Assembly (NCBI GenBank): GCA_902799685.1
Contig: CADCBO010000020.1
Location: forward strand, 1-64,000
Origin: an uncultured Bacteroidales bacterium
GTDB lineage: Bacteria; Bacteroidota; Bacteroidia; Bacteroidales; Bacteroidaceae
DNA length: 64,000 bases
Direction of reading: 5' to 3'
Positions 24,174 to 32,511 of this stretch are shown here, in pieces. How positions within the stretch are numbered: the stretch's first letter is position 1; each line of letters starts with the position of its first letter. Position numbers and translations under genes: made by a program. Under the pieces are notes generated by a model. It was not told where the DNA came from, made no database searches, and saw nothing but the letters and a program-made list of their open reading frames with translations.

Positions 24174-25343
24174 TTAATCCAGCTCAACTTCCACCTCCTC
24201 CAGGTCATCGTCCAGGTCATCATCCGGCAGGTCGTCAAAGTCAAACTCAAAGTCTGCTCCGGCCGCAACCAACTCGTTATGAAGCACTCCGGCATCCTTG
24301 GAACGATGTACTATATGCTCCGTCCTCCAGGTGGCATCCAGCTTGTTGCTCTCGCTGTTGAGTTCCTTCCACAGCACATCCTTGAGCTGTTGCAGCCCCA
24401 GTCCGCTCACTCCCGATATGAACACGTGTGGGATATCGGCCGGAAGGTTTGGCTCCAGCATGGATATAAGTTCTTCATCTATCAGGTCACACTTGGTTAT
24501 GGCCAGCACACGCTGCTTGTCAAGCATCTCCGGATTAAACTGCTCAAGTTCATTAAGCAAAATCATGTATTCACGCGTAATGTCATCGGTATCGGCAGGA
24601 ACCATGAACAGCAGGAGCGAGTTGCGCTCTATATGACGAAGGAAACGGAGCCCCAGGCCTTTACCCTCGCTGGCACCCTCTATGATACCGGGAATGTCGG
24701 CCATCACGAATGATTTTCCGTCACGGTAAGACACTATGCCCAGATTGGGTTCCAGTGTTGTGAACGGATAGTTTGCAATCTTGGGTTTTGCTGCCGATAT
24801 GGCTGAAAGCAACGTGGATTTACCGGCATTGGGAAAGCCCACCAGACCTACATCGGCTAACAGCTTAAGTTCCAGCACTACCATACGCTCCTGAGCGGGT
24901 TCACCCGGCTGCGCAAAACGGGGAGCCTGACGTGTGGCTGTACGGAAATGCCAGTTGCCCAGACCTCCGCGACCGCCCTTGAGCAGAACCACCTCCTGAC
25001 CGTCATCAGTAATGTCGCACAGATATTCGCCTGTTTCGGCATCGTATGCCACCGTTCCGCATGGAACCTCTATGATAATATCTTCGCCGTCCTTGCCAAA
25101 GCACTTGTTGCTGCCGCCGTTGCCGCCGTTGCCGGCAAAAGCATGGCGTTCATAACGCAGGTGAAGCAGTGTCCAGTAGTTGCGGTTACCCTTAAGGATA
25201 ACGCTACCACCCTTGCCGCCGTCACCACCATCAGGGCCGCCGTTGGGGATATACTTGTCATGACGAAGATGCGCCGAACCCCTGCCCCCTTTGCCGGAAC
25301 GACAAAATATCTTTACGTAATCTACAAAATTGGATTCTGCCAT
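24174..25343 (-). CDS. obg: GTPase Obg
   Basis: The 389-residue product has the N-terminal Gly-rich Obg fold (about 1-160, including [22 protein letters not shown]), then a GTPase domain with GFPNAGKST (P-loop), [16 protein letters not shown] (G3) and TKCD (G4). The C-terminus is highly acidic ([20 protein letters not shown]). Obg acts in 50S subunit assembly and stress signalling. It is the last gene of hpt-adk-obg, 16 bp after adk. Confidence 0.97.
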   Translation of the reverse strand: MAESNFVDYVKIFCRSGKGGRGSAHLRHDKYIPNGGPDGGDGGKGGSVILKGNRNYWTLLHLRYERHAFAGNGGNGGSNKCFGKDGEDIIIEVPCGTVAYDAETGEYLCDITDDGQEVVLLKGGRGGLGNWHFRTATRQAPRFAQPGEPAQERMVVLELKLLADVGLVGFPNAGKSTLLSAISAAKPKIANYPFTTLEPNLGIVSYRDGKSFVMADIPGIIEGASEGKGLGLRFLRHIERNSLLLFMVPADTDDITREYMILLNELEQFNPEMLDKQRVLAITKCDLIDEELISMLEPNLPADIPHVFISGVSGLGLQQLKDVLWKELNSESNKLDATWRTEHIVHRSKDAGVLHNELVAAGADFEFDFDDLPDDDLDDDLEEVEVELD

Positions 25344-25359
25344 ATATAATAAAGGTAGC

Positions 25360-25929
25360 TCAGATTGAAGCTACCTTGTCTATGATTTCAGCTATCATCT
25401 TATCCTTGTCACCCTTGAAAGTGAACTCGGAAAGCACCCCTTCTTTCTTGAACCACTCTATGAGCGGATGAGTCTGGGTATGATACACATTGAAACGTTT
25501 CTTGATGGTCTCCTCATTGTCATCGGCACGGCCCTCTACCTTGGCGCGATTGAGCAGGCGCTCCATCAAAACATCCTCGCTTACTATGAGATTAAGCGTT
25601 ACCGAAATCTTTTCACCACGCTCCTGAAGCATCTCCTTCAGGGCCTTGGCTTGCACTATTGTACGAGGGAATCCGTCAAATATCACGCCCGGACCTTCAC
25701 GCATAGTGTCATACACGCTTGCAAGCATATCAATGATCAGGTCATCCGGAATGAGCTGGCCGTTCTCAATATAACGTTCTGCAATATTTCCCAGTTCCGT
25801 GCCGGCTTTAATCTCAGCCCTCAACACATCACCGGTAGAGATGTGGTTATAGCCAAATTTCTCGACCAGGGCAGCACTGTATGTTCCCTTTCCCGAACCG
25901 GGAGCGCCAAAAATAACGATGTTGTCCAT
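25360..25929 (-). CDS. adk: adenylate kinase
   Basis: Adk converts AMP and ATP to two ADP. The 189-residue product carries the P-loop [40 protein letters not shown] and [10 protein letters not shown]. It is the short form without the LID zinc insert, normal for Bacteroidota. It lies between hpt and obg with gaps of 11 and 16 bp. Confidence 0.97.
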   Translation of the reverse strand: MDNIVIFGAPGSGKGTYSAALVEKFGYNHISTGDVLRAEIKAGTELGNIAERYIENGQLIPDDLIIDMLASVYDTMREGPGVIFDGFPRTIVQAKALKEMLQERGEKISVTLNLIVSEDVLMERLLNRAKVEGRADDNEETIKKRFNVYHTQTHPLIEWFKKEGVLSEFTFKGDKDKMIAEIIDKVASI

Positions 25930-25940
25930 TCTATAATAAT

Positions 25941-26477
25941 TTATTTTACAATCTTATAAATATCACGGGAGTTGCGTCCGAACCCGTCATAATCCAGGCC
26001 ATAGCCTACAATGAAACCGTTGGGAATATTCATGGCCAGATATTTCAGGTTGATGTCAACCTTGAGTTTATCGGGTTTGCACAAAAGGGCGCATACCTGA
26101 ACCGAAGCCGCATTCTTCTCTTTAAGGGAGTCCAGTACGTCACGCATAGTATATCCGGTATCAACAATATCCTCAACTATTATCACGTGGCGGCCATCTA
26201 CTGATTCCTGAAGGCCCATAAGTTCCTTGACCTTTCCGGTCGTATCGGTTCCCTGATATGATGCGACTTTAACAAAAGAGACATTGCACGGAATCGTAAC
26301 ATTCTTGAGCAGATCGGCAGCGAACATGAACGCACCGTTAAGGATACAAAGGAACAGAGGTTCCTTACCTTCATAGTCACGGCTTATCTCGCCTGCCACC
26401 CTCTTTACCTCTTTCTGGATATCCTCATCCCTGAGGAACACCTCAAACTCACGGTCCTTTACCAGAATGGTTTCCAT
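25941..26477 (-). CDS. hpt: hypoxanthine phosphoribosyltransferase
   Basis: I use the ATG at 26477 (178 residues); a TTG three codons upstream is in frame. The PRPP-binding motif HVIIVEDIVDTGYTMRDVL is near the middle and KVASYQGTDTTGKV before it. The enzyme salvages hypoxanthine and guanine to IMP and GMP. A perfect -7 TATTTTTG lies at 26524-26517 on the minus strand. Together with adk and the permeases at 28.7-32.3 kb it makes this stretch rich in purine salvage. Confidence 0.95.
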   Translation of the reverse strand: METILVKDREFEVFLRDEDIQKEVKRVAGEISRDYEGKEPLFLCILNGAFMFAADLLKNVTIPCNVSFVKVASYQGTDTTGKVKELMGLQESVDGRHVIIVEDIVDTGYTMRDVLDSLKEKNAASVQVCALLCKPDKLKVDINLKYLAMNIPNGFIVGYGLDYDGFGRNSRDIYKIVK

Positions 26478-26638
26478 ATCACTCAATACTTAATGAAAAC
26501 GTTTTGTTTTATTATGCAAAAATACTTAAAAAACAAGTGTCAAAACCGATATTCACTTCTTTATTTATGAGCATGCCGTCAAGATTGACCTTTTTTTAAC
26601 AAAATAGATGTACATTTGCCAAGTGTATCTGCCAAAAT

Positions 26639-27541
26639 ATGGATAAAGCTTACATAGAGGAAACTAAAAAAGCCCTGGAAAAACTGCTGCCGCCGGAGAG
26701 CATAGAGATACTTGACCAGGCAGACGTGAGATGTCTCTTCAAGAGCCGTCCACAGCAGGCCCATAAGGGAGACTTCGGGCATGCATTGCTCTATGCAGGC
26801 AGTCACGGAATGGCAGGTGCGGCTATACTGTCGGCCCGCGCATGCCTGCGTTCAGGCGTGGGGTTGCTTACGGTATGTACGCCGTCATGCAACAATGACA
26901 TATTGCAGATATCCGTTCCCCAGGCCATGACCATACCTGCCGATGACCTGTATGCCAATCCTGACATTAGCCGTTATAATGCAATTGGCGCCGGCCCGGG
27001 GCTGGGCAAAGCCGATTCACAGACTGCCGTTCTTGATAAGCTGCTCAAGACCGCGACCTGCCCTATGGTACTTGATGCCGATGCACTGAACATCATCTCC
27101 CTTAACAGTCACATGCTGGAATATGTCCCGGCAGGTTCAGTGATGACACCCCACCCCGGTGAACTAGCCAGGCTGACCGGTATCAGCAAAGATTGGAATG
27201 AAATGATTGCCAAGGCATTGGACCTGGCAGAAAACACGGGAATCACGGTGATAGTCAAAGGGGCGCCGTCAGTCACGGTAACGCCTCAAAGAAAGGCTTT
27301 CATAAACACTACCGGCAATAACGGAATGGCTACGGCCGGTTCGGGCGACGTGCTTACAGGAATAGTGCTGGCACTTCTGGCACAAGGATACAGTGCCCTG
27401 CATGCCGCCGTGGTTGCAGCATTCATACACGGACTGGCCGGCGACAAGGCTGCGCAGGAACTAAGCGCCATTGCCATGACATCGGCCGATATAATAACAC
27501 ATTTACCGAACGCATGGTTGGAAATGACAGAAAACAGATGA
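26639..27541 (+). CDS. nnrD: ADP-dependent NAD(P)H-hydrate dehydratase, stand-alone
   Basis: The 300-residue product repairs hydrated NAD(P)H. Ribokinase-like motifs are visible: KGDFGHALLYAGSHGMAGAAILSARACLRSG, DADALNI, MTPHPGELARLTG, VIVKGAP, and NGMATAGSGDVLTGI (anion hole and base Asp). In many Bacteroidota NnrD is fused behind the NnrE epimerase domain (about 500 residues); here only about 30 residues precede the kinase domain, so the epimerase is missing or encoded elsewhere. The -7 TACATTTG is at 26611-26618. Its stop overlaps the start of the next gene (ATGA). Confidence 0.93.
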   Translation: MDKAYIEETKKALEKLLPPESIEILDQADVRCLFKSRPQQAHKGDFGHALLYAGSHGMAGAAILSARACLRSGVGLLTVCTPSCNNDILQISVPQAMTIPADDLYANPDISRYNAIGAGPGLGKADSQTAVLDKLLKTATCPMVLDADALNIISLNSHMLEYVPAGSVMTPHPGELARLTGISKDWNEMIAKALDLAENTGITVIVKGAPSVTVTPQRKAFINTTGNNGMATAGSGDVLTGIVLALLAQGYSALHAAVVAAFIHGLAGDKAAQELSAIAMTSADIITHLPNAWLEMTENR

Positions 27542-28632
27542 ATATGAATTTAAGGAAAACAGTACTGATGATAGGGTTCGCCATAGGATGCATGAGTATG
27601 GCGGCTCAGGGGACATCGGCTCCCTACTCTCCCGGAATAACCCAGGATGCGGTCTCATATTGGCTCCCCAAGACCAAGCTCAGAGTCACTGTTACCACAC
27701 GCCGCGAAACTTTCAAGCCTGGCGAATTCTCCAGATACGCCGAGCGTTACCTCAGGCTGTCCGATGTCAAGGACAAAGCCCAAGAGGCATGGGAGATTAC
27801 CGGTATTACAGTTTCGGCATACGGAACACCCGACAAGGACAACCTTTACACCTTAAGTTTTCCCGACAAAGGCAACAGGCCGTATTTTGTGCTTACAAAT
27901 GACGGAATCATAGCAGCTGTAAACACGCATGACACTGAAGAGCCCTCATCTCCCGCACCGGTCACCACCGCCGCAGAAGAGAAGGAGAAGGTCAATCCCC
28001 AGGACTATATGACCGAGGAGATTCTCATGGCCGGCTCCACATCCAAGATGGCAGAACTGACAGCCAAGGAGATATACAACATACGTGAGAGCCGCAATTC
28101 AATAACACGCGGACAGGCCGACTACATACCTACGGACGGAGAATCGACGGTATATATCCTGGAATACCTGACAAAACAGGAAAACGCGCTGCTCACACTG
28201 TTCACCGGCACAAATGATATACAGGAGCACGTTTTCACCATAGATGTCAACCCGGACAAGCCCATTACCAAACAGATACTTTTCAGGTTCTCATCAAAAC
28301 TGGGCGTACTGCCGGTTGACAATCTGGCAGGCGAGCCCGTATGGATTGACCTGACAGACCGGGAAATGCTGAAAAGCCAATCGGACGAGACCGGTTCCAA
28401 TAAATCCAAACGTTTGGGAAAGAGAGACAAAGGGCCATTCCTGTACTACCGTATTCCCGGACGTGCCGAAGTAAAGATTTACAACAACCGCAAGAGATTC
28501 CTGGAAGAGGATGTACAGATAGCACAGTTCGGAAACGTTGAAGTTATCTCATCGACAGTCATGGGTAAGCACGCAGATACAAAGATCACGTTTGATACTA
28601 CCACCGGCAATATAAGAAATATAAACCGGTAA
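27538..28632 (+). CDS. exported DUF4831 family protein
   Basis: The ATG at 27538 overlaps the nnrD stop, giving 364 residues and a hydrophobic leader (LRKTVLMIGFAIGCMSMAAQ). The family pattern is clear: YWLPKTKLRVTVTTRRETFKPGEFSRYAERYLRLSDV, then a middle with TSKMAELTAKEIYNIRESRNSITRGQADYIPTDG, and PFLYYRIPGRAEVKIYN near the end. The function of DUF4831 is unknown; it is a periplasmic Bacteroidota family. Translational coupling to nnrD is probably only an operon convenience. Confidence 0.88.
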   Translation: MNMNLRKTVLMIGFAIGCMSMAAQGTSAPYSPGITQDAVSYWLPKTKLRVTVTTRRETFKPGEFSRYAERYLRLSDVKDKAQEAWEITGITVSAYGTPDKDNLYTLSFPDKGNRPYFVLTNDGIIAAVNTHDTEEPSSPAPVTTAAEEKEKVNPQDYMTEEILMAGSTSKMAELTAKEIYNIRESRNSITRGQADYIPTDGESTVYILEYLTKQENALLTLFTGTNDIQEHVFTIDVNPDKPITKQILFRFSSKLGVLPVDNLAGEPVWIDLTDREMLKSQSDETGSNKSKRLGKRDKGPFLYYRIPGRAEVKIYNNRKRFLEEDVQIAQFGNVEVISSTVMGKHADTKITFDTTTGNIRNINR

Positions 28633-28661
28633 AGGATTTATTAAGCAGATTCAAATAAACA

Positions 28662-28696
28662 GGGCGGCTCCTAAACGGGAACCGCCCTTGATTTTT
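28662..28696. terminator. bidirectional terminator between DUF4831 gene and purine permease
   Basis: AGGGCGG and CCGCCCT flank a loop containing TCCTAAACGGGA, with A-rich and T-rich flanks on the two sides. It serves the two convergent genes. Confidence 0.85.
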
Positions 28697-28711
28697 CCTG
28701 CAAAGCAGGAA

Positions 28712-30022
28712 TCAGCCGCCTATATGTATTGTATACTTAAGGATGAACAGGATTGCAAGAATCCACATCATGATGCTTATCTTCTTGAACTTTCCGCTCA
28801 GGGCGTTAAGCACAACATAAGAGATAAGACCCAGCATGATACCATCGGAGATGCTGTATGCCAGAGGCATTACAATCATTGTGATATATGCAGGAACGCA
28901 CTCCGAGAAATCATCAAAGTCCACATCCTTGATTGATGACATCATCATTACACCTACCAGTATCAGAGCAGGAGCAGTAGCTGCTGAAGGGATACCCAGG
29001 AATACAGGAGCAAAGAACAGTGCGATGGCAAAGCAGATTGCTACTGTAAATGAAGTCAGACCAGTACGTCCGCCAGATGCAACACCTGATGCGCTCTCAA
29101 CATAAGTAGTAGTTGTGCTGGTGCCGAAAGCTGCACCTGCTACGGTTGCAATGGCATCGGCCATGAGGACCTTCTTGACGCCTGGAATTGTACCGTCAGG
29201 ATTAATGGCATTGGCCTTCTTTGATACGCCGATGACAGTTCCGATTGTGTCAAACATATCTATGAACAGGAATGTAAACACAACTATCAGCATATCAACG
29301 GAGAAGATGTTGTGCCACTCAAACTTGCAGAAGATAGGTTCAATTGAAGGAACAGAACTTACCACACCGTCAAACTTGGTGATACCGAACGGAATACCGA
29401 CAATAGCAGTAACAATGATACCTATCAGGATTGCACCGGGTATCTTAAGGATCATCAGCACGGAAGTGATGACCAGACCTATCAGAGCCAGCAGTGCAGG
29501 ACCGCTTGTGATATTGCCCAAGGCAATGATTGTACCGCCGTCATCAACGATAATTCCGGCATTAACCATACCGATGAATGCTATAAACAGACCGATACCG
29601 GCACTTACAGCACTCTTCATCGCAGACGGAATGGCATCGATGATAGCCTCACGGATGTTGGTTACGGTAAGGATGATAAAAATGATACCTTCAATAAGGA
29701 CGGCAGTCAATGCAAACTGCCAGCTGTAACCCATGGTGAGGCAAACAGTATAAACAAAGAATGCATTGAGGCCCAATCCCGGAGCAAGCGCATAAGGCTT
29801 CTTGGCATACAAAGCCATAACCAGAGTACCTACTATGGCAGCAAATGCTGTAGCGGTAAATACGGCACCTCTAGGCATGCCCATACCCTCCAGCGCACCG
29901 AAGATATCCGGGTTGACTGCAAGAATATAGGCCATGGTCAGGAAAGTGGTGATACCGGCCACAATCTCAGTCTTGACATTGTGCTTCTCGGGATCAAACC
30001 CTAAAACTTTCAGGAATGACAT
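28712..30022 (-). CDS. AzgA/GhxP-type purine permease (NCS2)
   Basis: This 436-residue inner-membrane transporter with about 12-14 segments starts MSFLKVLGFDPEKHNVKTEIVAGITTFLTMAYILAVNP, the signature of the hypoxanthine/guanine/adenine branch of NCS2. LAPGLGLNAFF and the FGTSTTTTYVESASGVASGGRTGLTS block also fit. It likely imports purine bases by proton symport. It is the last gene of an operon with a Tsx-like porin and the uracil permease, with gaps of 44 and 43 bp. Confidence 0.9.
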   Translation of the reverse strand: MSFLKVLGFDPEKHNVKTEIVAGITTFLTMAYILAVNPDIFGALEGMGMPRGAVFTATAFAAIVGTLVMALYAKKPYALAPGLGLNAFFVYTVCLTMGYSWQFALTAVLIEGIIFIILTVTNIREAIIDAIPSAMKSAVSAGIGLFIAFIGMVNAGIIVDDGGTIIALGNITSGPALLALIGLVITSVLMILKIPGAILIGIIVTAIVGIPFGITKFDGVVSSVPSIEPIFCKFEWHNIFSVDMLIVVFTFLFIDMFDTIGTVIGVSKKANAINPDGTIPGVKKVLMADAIATVAGAAFGTSTTTTYVESASGVASGGRTGLTSFTVAICFAIALFFAPVFLGIPSAATAPALILVGVMMMSSIKDVDFDDFSECVPAYITMIVMPLAYSISDGIMLGLISYVVLNALSGKFKKISIMMWILAILFILKYTIHIGG

Positions 30023-30066
30023 AATTGCCCAATTTATAAATTATTCCACTATAGTAATAAATCAAA

Positions 30067-30813
30067 TCAGAAATCCCACTTTACACCGATGCAAGGATTA
30101 ACCATGAATCCCTCCTGAGTGAAATTGTTGGAAAGCTCAACCTCACCGCCGATGTTAAAGTTCGGGCAATTGAAGAGTGAACCTATGTTATACCAAAGCT
30201 GAGGCTCTGATATGAAAACCCAATCTGTTTTCTTGTCACCAAAAGCCTGCTTCTGTCCCCAAAAATCAGCAAATCCCGAGAAACGGAGTCCTTCTACACC
30301 AAACAGGTTCTGCATGCCCCATACAAATGTGAACTGAAGCGGGGTTCCTTCACTTACTGCCCAATGTTTGTAGAGGACCTTGAAATTGAATGTGTTACTG
30401 AAATCCTCACTGTGCAGGAAATAGTCCACACCAAACAACCAGGCGTTTTCTACATAAAAAGGAGCATGATAACGTATAGCACCCTCATCATAATAATATG
30501 ATCCTACACCACCATTATACTCAACCTGCAGGCTGAATGGAGCAAGTGCTGATTCACCCCAGAAATTGAAACAACGTGCAATTTCCATATAGGTGCTGTT
30601 AGGGGATATAACTTTATCCTTACCGTCTTTCCAGTTGTAGTCATAGTCAACAAAGAAGAATGTATTACCCCAATTATCGGACTTGAACATTTCGAGAGTA
30701 GAGGTAATATGCTTACGATCCTTACCGAAATCGTAGAACACCTGTAAATTGGTCTGTGCAAAAGCACCTACTGCGAGCAGGCTGAAACCTGCAAAAGCAA
30801 CGATTTTTTTCAT
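30067..30813 (-). CDS. DUF5020, Tsx-like outer-membrane channel
   Basis: From the ATG at 30813 the product has 248 residues: signal peptide MKKIVAFAGFSLLAVGAFAQ, then about 12 amphipathic strands ending in the aromatic C-terminus VKWDF that is typical of beta-barrels. TNLQVFYDFGKDRKHITSTLEMF and FFFVDYDYNW resemble the N-terminus of the nucleoside channel Tsx. Its place between a uracil permease and a purine permease supports a role in nucleoside or base uptake across the outer membrane. The open frame upstream is an overlap with uraA and is not used. Confidence 0.85.
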   Translation of the reverse strand: MKKIVAFAGFSLLAVGAFAQTNLQVFYDFGKDRKHITSTLEMFKSDNWGNTFFFVDYDYNWKDGKDKVISPNSTYMEIARCFNFWGESALAPFSLQVEYNGGVGSYYYDEGAIRYHAPFYVENAWLFGVDYFLHSEDFSNTFNFKVLYKHWAVSEGTPLQFTFVWGMQNLFGVEGLRFSGFADFWGQKQAFGDKKTDWVFISEPQLWYNIGSLFNCPNFNIGGEVELSNNFTQEGFMVNPCIGVKWDF

Positions 30814-30856
30814 ATCAGAACTTTTAGAGTTAATAAATAATGTATTGTGAAATTGT

Positions 30857-32287
30857 TTATCCGTTGTACTTGGGATCGTCATGCAGAGGCTTCTTGAAAT
30901 CCTCGGGCAGATCCTGACCCTCGGCGGTAGCACGCTTACCGCTGGCGTAATCACTTGTAAAGTGGAAATCGTTGCCGGGAAGAACAGCATTCAGGATGAT
31001 ACCTACCAGAGCGGCAACAGCCAGACCTGACAGAGAGATCTTACCGAATGATATGCTGCCGGGACCAAAGTTGATACCGATGGCCAGCACGTTGCGGTTG
31101 TTGGTAAAGTCAACCTTGTTCTCAACCAGGTTACGTACACCTACTGCCGAAATCATACCGTAAAGCACCAGAGACACACCACCTACAGTTGCAACAGGCA
31201 TTGCGTAGATAATCTGGGCAAACTTGGGGCAGAATGCGAATACGATAGCCAGACATGCTGCAATACGTACTACCTTGGGATCAAATACCTTGGTCAGGTT
31301 GAGCACGCCTGTATTCTCACCGTATGTAGTGTTGGCGGGAGCACCGAACAGGGCTGCCAGAGCGGTTGCGGCGCCGTCACCCATAAGAGTACGGTGCAGA
31401 CCGGGATCGGCAATAAAGTTACGGTTACATGTTGATGAGATGGCGCATACATCACCAATATGCTCAATCATGGTTGCAAAAGCAATAGGCACGATGGCAA
31501 TGATTGCAGTCCATACAAATGACCAGTCAGGATCCTTGAGAACTGCAAAGGCTGTGTTCTCCCATGTGAAGGGCATTCCGAACCAGGCGGCATCCTTAAC
31601 GGCCGAGAAATCAACCTTGCCGAAGCAGGCTGCAACGATATATGAACCGATAACACCCAGGATGATGGGGATAATCTTGACCATACCCTTACCGAAGATA
31701 TTGCAAATCACAATGATAACGATAGCCAGCAGGGCAATCCACCAGTTATCTTTGCAATTATTGATAGCACTTGCAGAAAGGATAAGACCGATTGAAATAA
31801 TGATAGGTCCGGTTACTACCGGCGGGAAGAAACGCATGGTGCGACGTACGCCGTAGAACTTGAACAGGGCAGCCAGCACAAAGTAAAGAAGGCCTGCACA
31901 GAAAACACCGATACAGGCGTATGTAAGGGACTCCGGAGCGAATGACAGAATGTATTTATCCTTATCAATCTCGGACATCGCATCAAACGCCATTTGACTG
32001 AAATTGGGATCCAGGAACTTAGGACCCATGGCCTTAACTGCGGTATATCCGCCCAGGAATGCGAATGATGATCCCAGGAATGCGGGGACCTTCATTTTTG
32101 TAACCAGATGGAAAATCAGTGTGCCTATACCTGCAAAAAGCAGAGTGGCCGATACTGAAAGACCAGTAAGAAGCGGAACCAGAACGGTAGCGCCGAACAT
32201 AGCGAACATGTGCTGACAACCAAGCACAAACATTTTACCACCACCAAGGGTACTGGCATCATAAATGCCATCCTGTTTTAACTCCAT
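30857..32287 (-). CDS. uraA: uracil permease (NCS2, UraA type)
   Basis: The 476-residue inner-membrane protein has the UraA pattern: GCQHMFAMFGATVLVPLLTGLSVSATLLFAGIGTL, the FLGSSFAFLGGY segment, and the substrate region with IEHIGDVCAIS and GAPANTTYGENTGVL. It imports uracil or xanthine with protons. It is the first gene of the operon; the -7 TATTTTTG lies near 32343 on the minus strand. The C-terminal tail (about 40 residues, polar) is longer than usual. Confidence 0.92.
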   Translation of the reverse strand: MELKQDGIYDASTLGGGKMFVLGCQHMFAMFGATVLVPLLTGLSVSATLLFAGIGTLIFHLVTKMKVPAFLGSSFAFLGGYTAVKAMGPKFLDPNFSQMAFDAMSEIDKDKYILSFAPESLTYACIGVFCAGLLYFVLAALFKFYGVRRTMRFFPPVVTGPIIISIGLILSASAINNCKDNWWIALLAIVIIVICNIFGKGMVKIIPIILGVIGSYIVAACFGKVDFSAVKDAAWFGMPFTWENTAFAVLKDPDWSFVWTAIIAIVPIAFATMIEHIGDVCAISSTCNRNFIADPGLHRTLMGDGAATALAALFGAPANTTYGENTGVLNLTKVFDPKVVRIAACLAIVFAFCPKFAQIIYAMPVATVGGVSLVLYGMISAVGVRNLVENKVDFTNNRNVLAIGINFGPGSISFGKISLSGLAVAALVGIILNAVLPGNDFHFTSDYASGKRATAEGQDLPEDFKKPLHDDPKYNG

Positions 32288-32511
32288 GATTGATAATTGT
32301 TTTGGTTATGATTTATTTACTTTTGTTTTTTCGTGTTAGCAAAAATAATTTCGCGTGCCTTATTGTAAAAGAAAATTTCACGGAATTTTAGTAATTGTTG
32401 ATAACTTTCATCTGACAGTTGAAAACTCTGAAATCATGGGTATCACCCTCTCTCTTTTCGGAATATTGACTATTTTTGTGCATCCGGTTTTTCCACATTC
32501 AGCAAGTTGTT

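Noticed and set aside
30814-30990. Extended start of the DUF5020 protein
   Set aside because: The extra codons overlap the end of uraA; the signal peptide begins at 30813.
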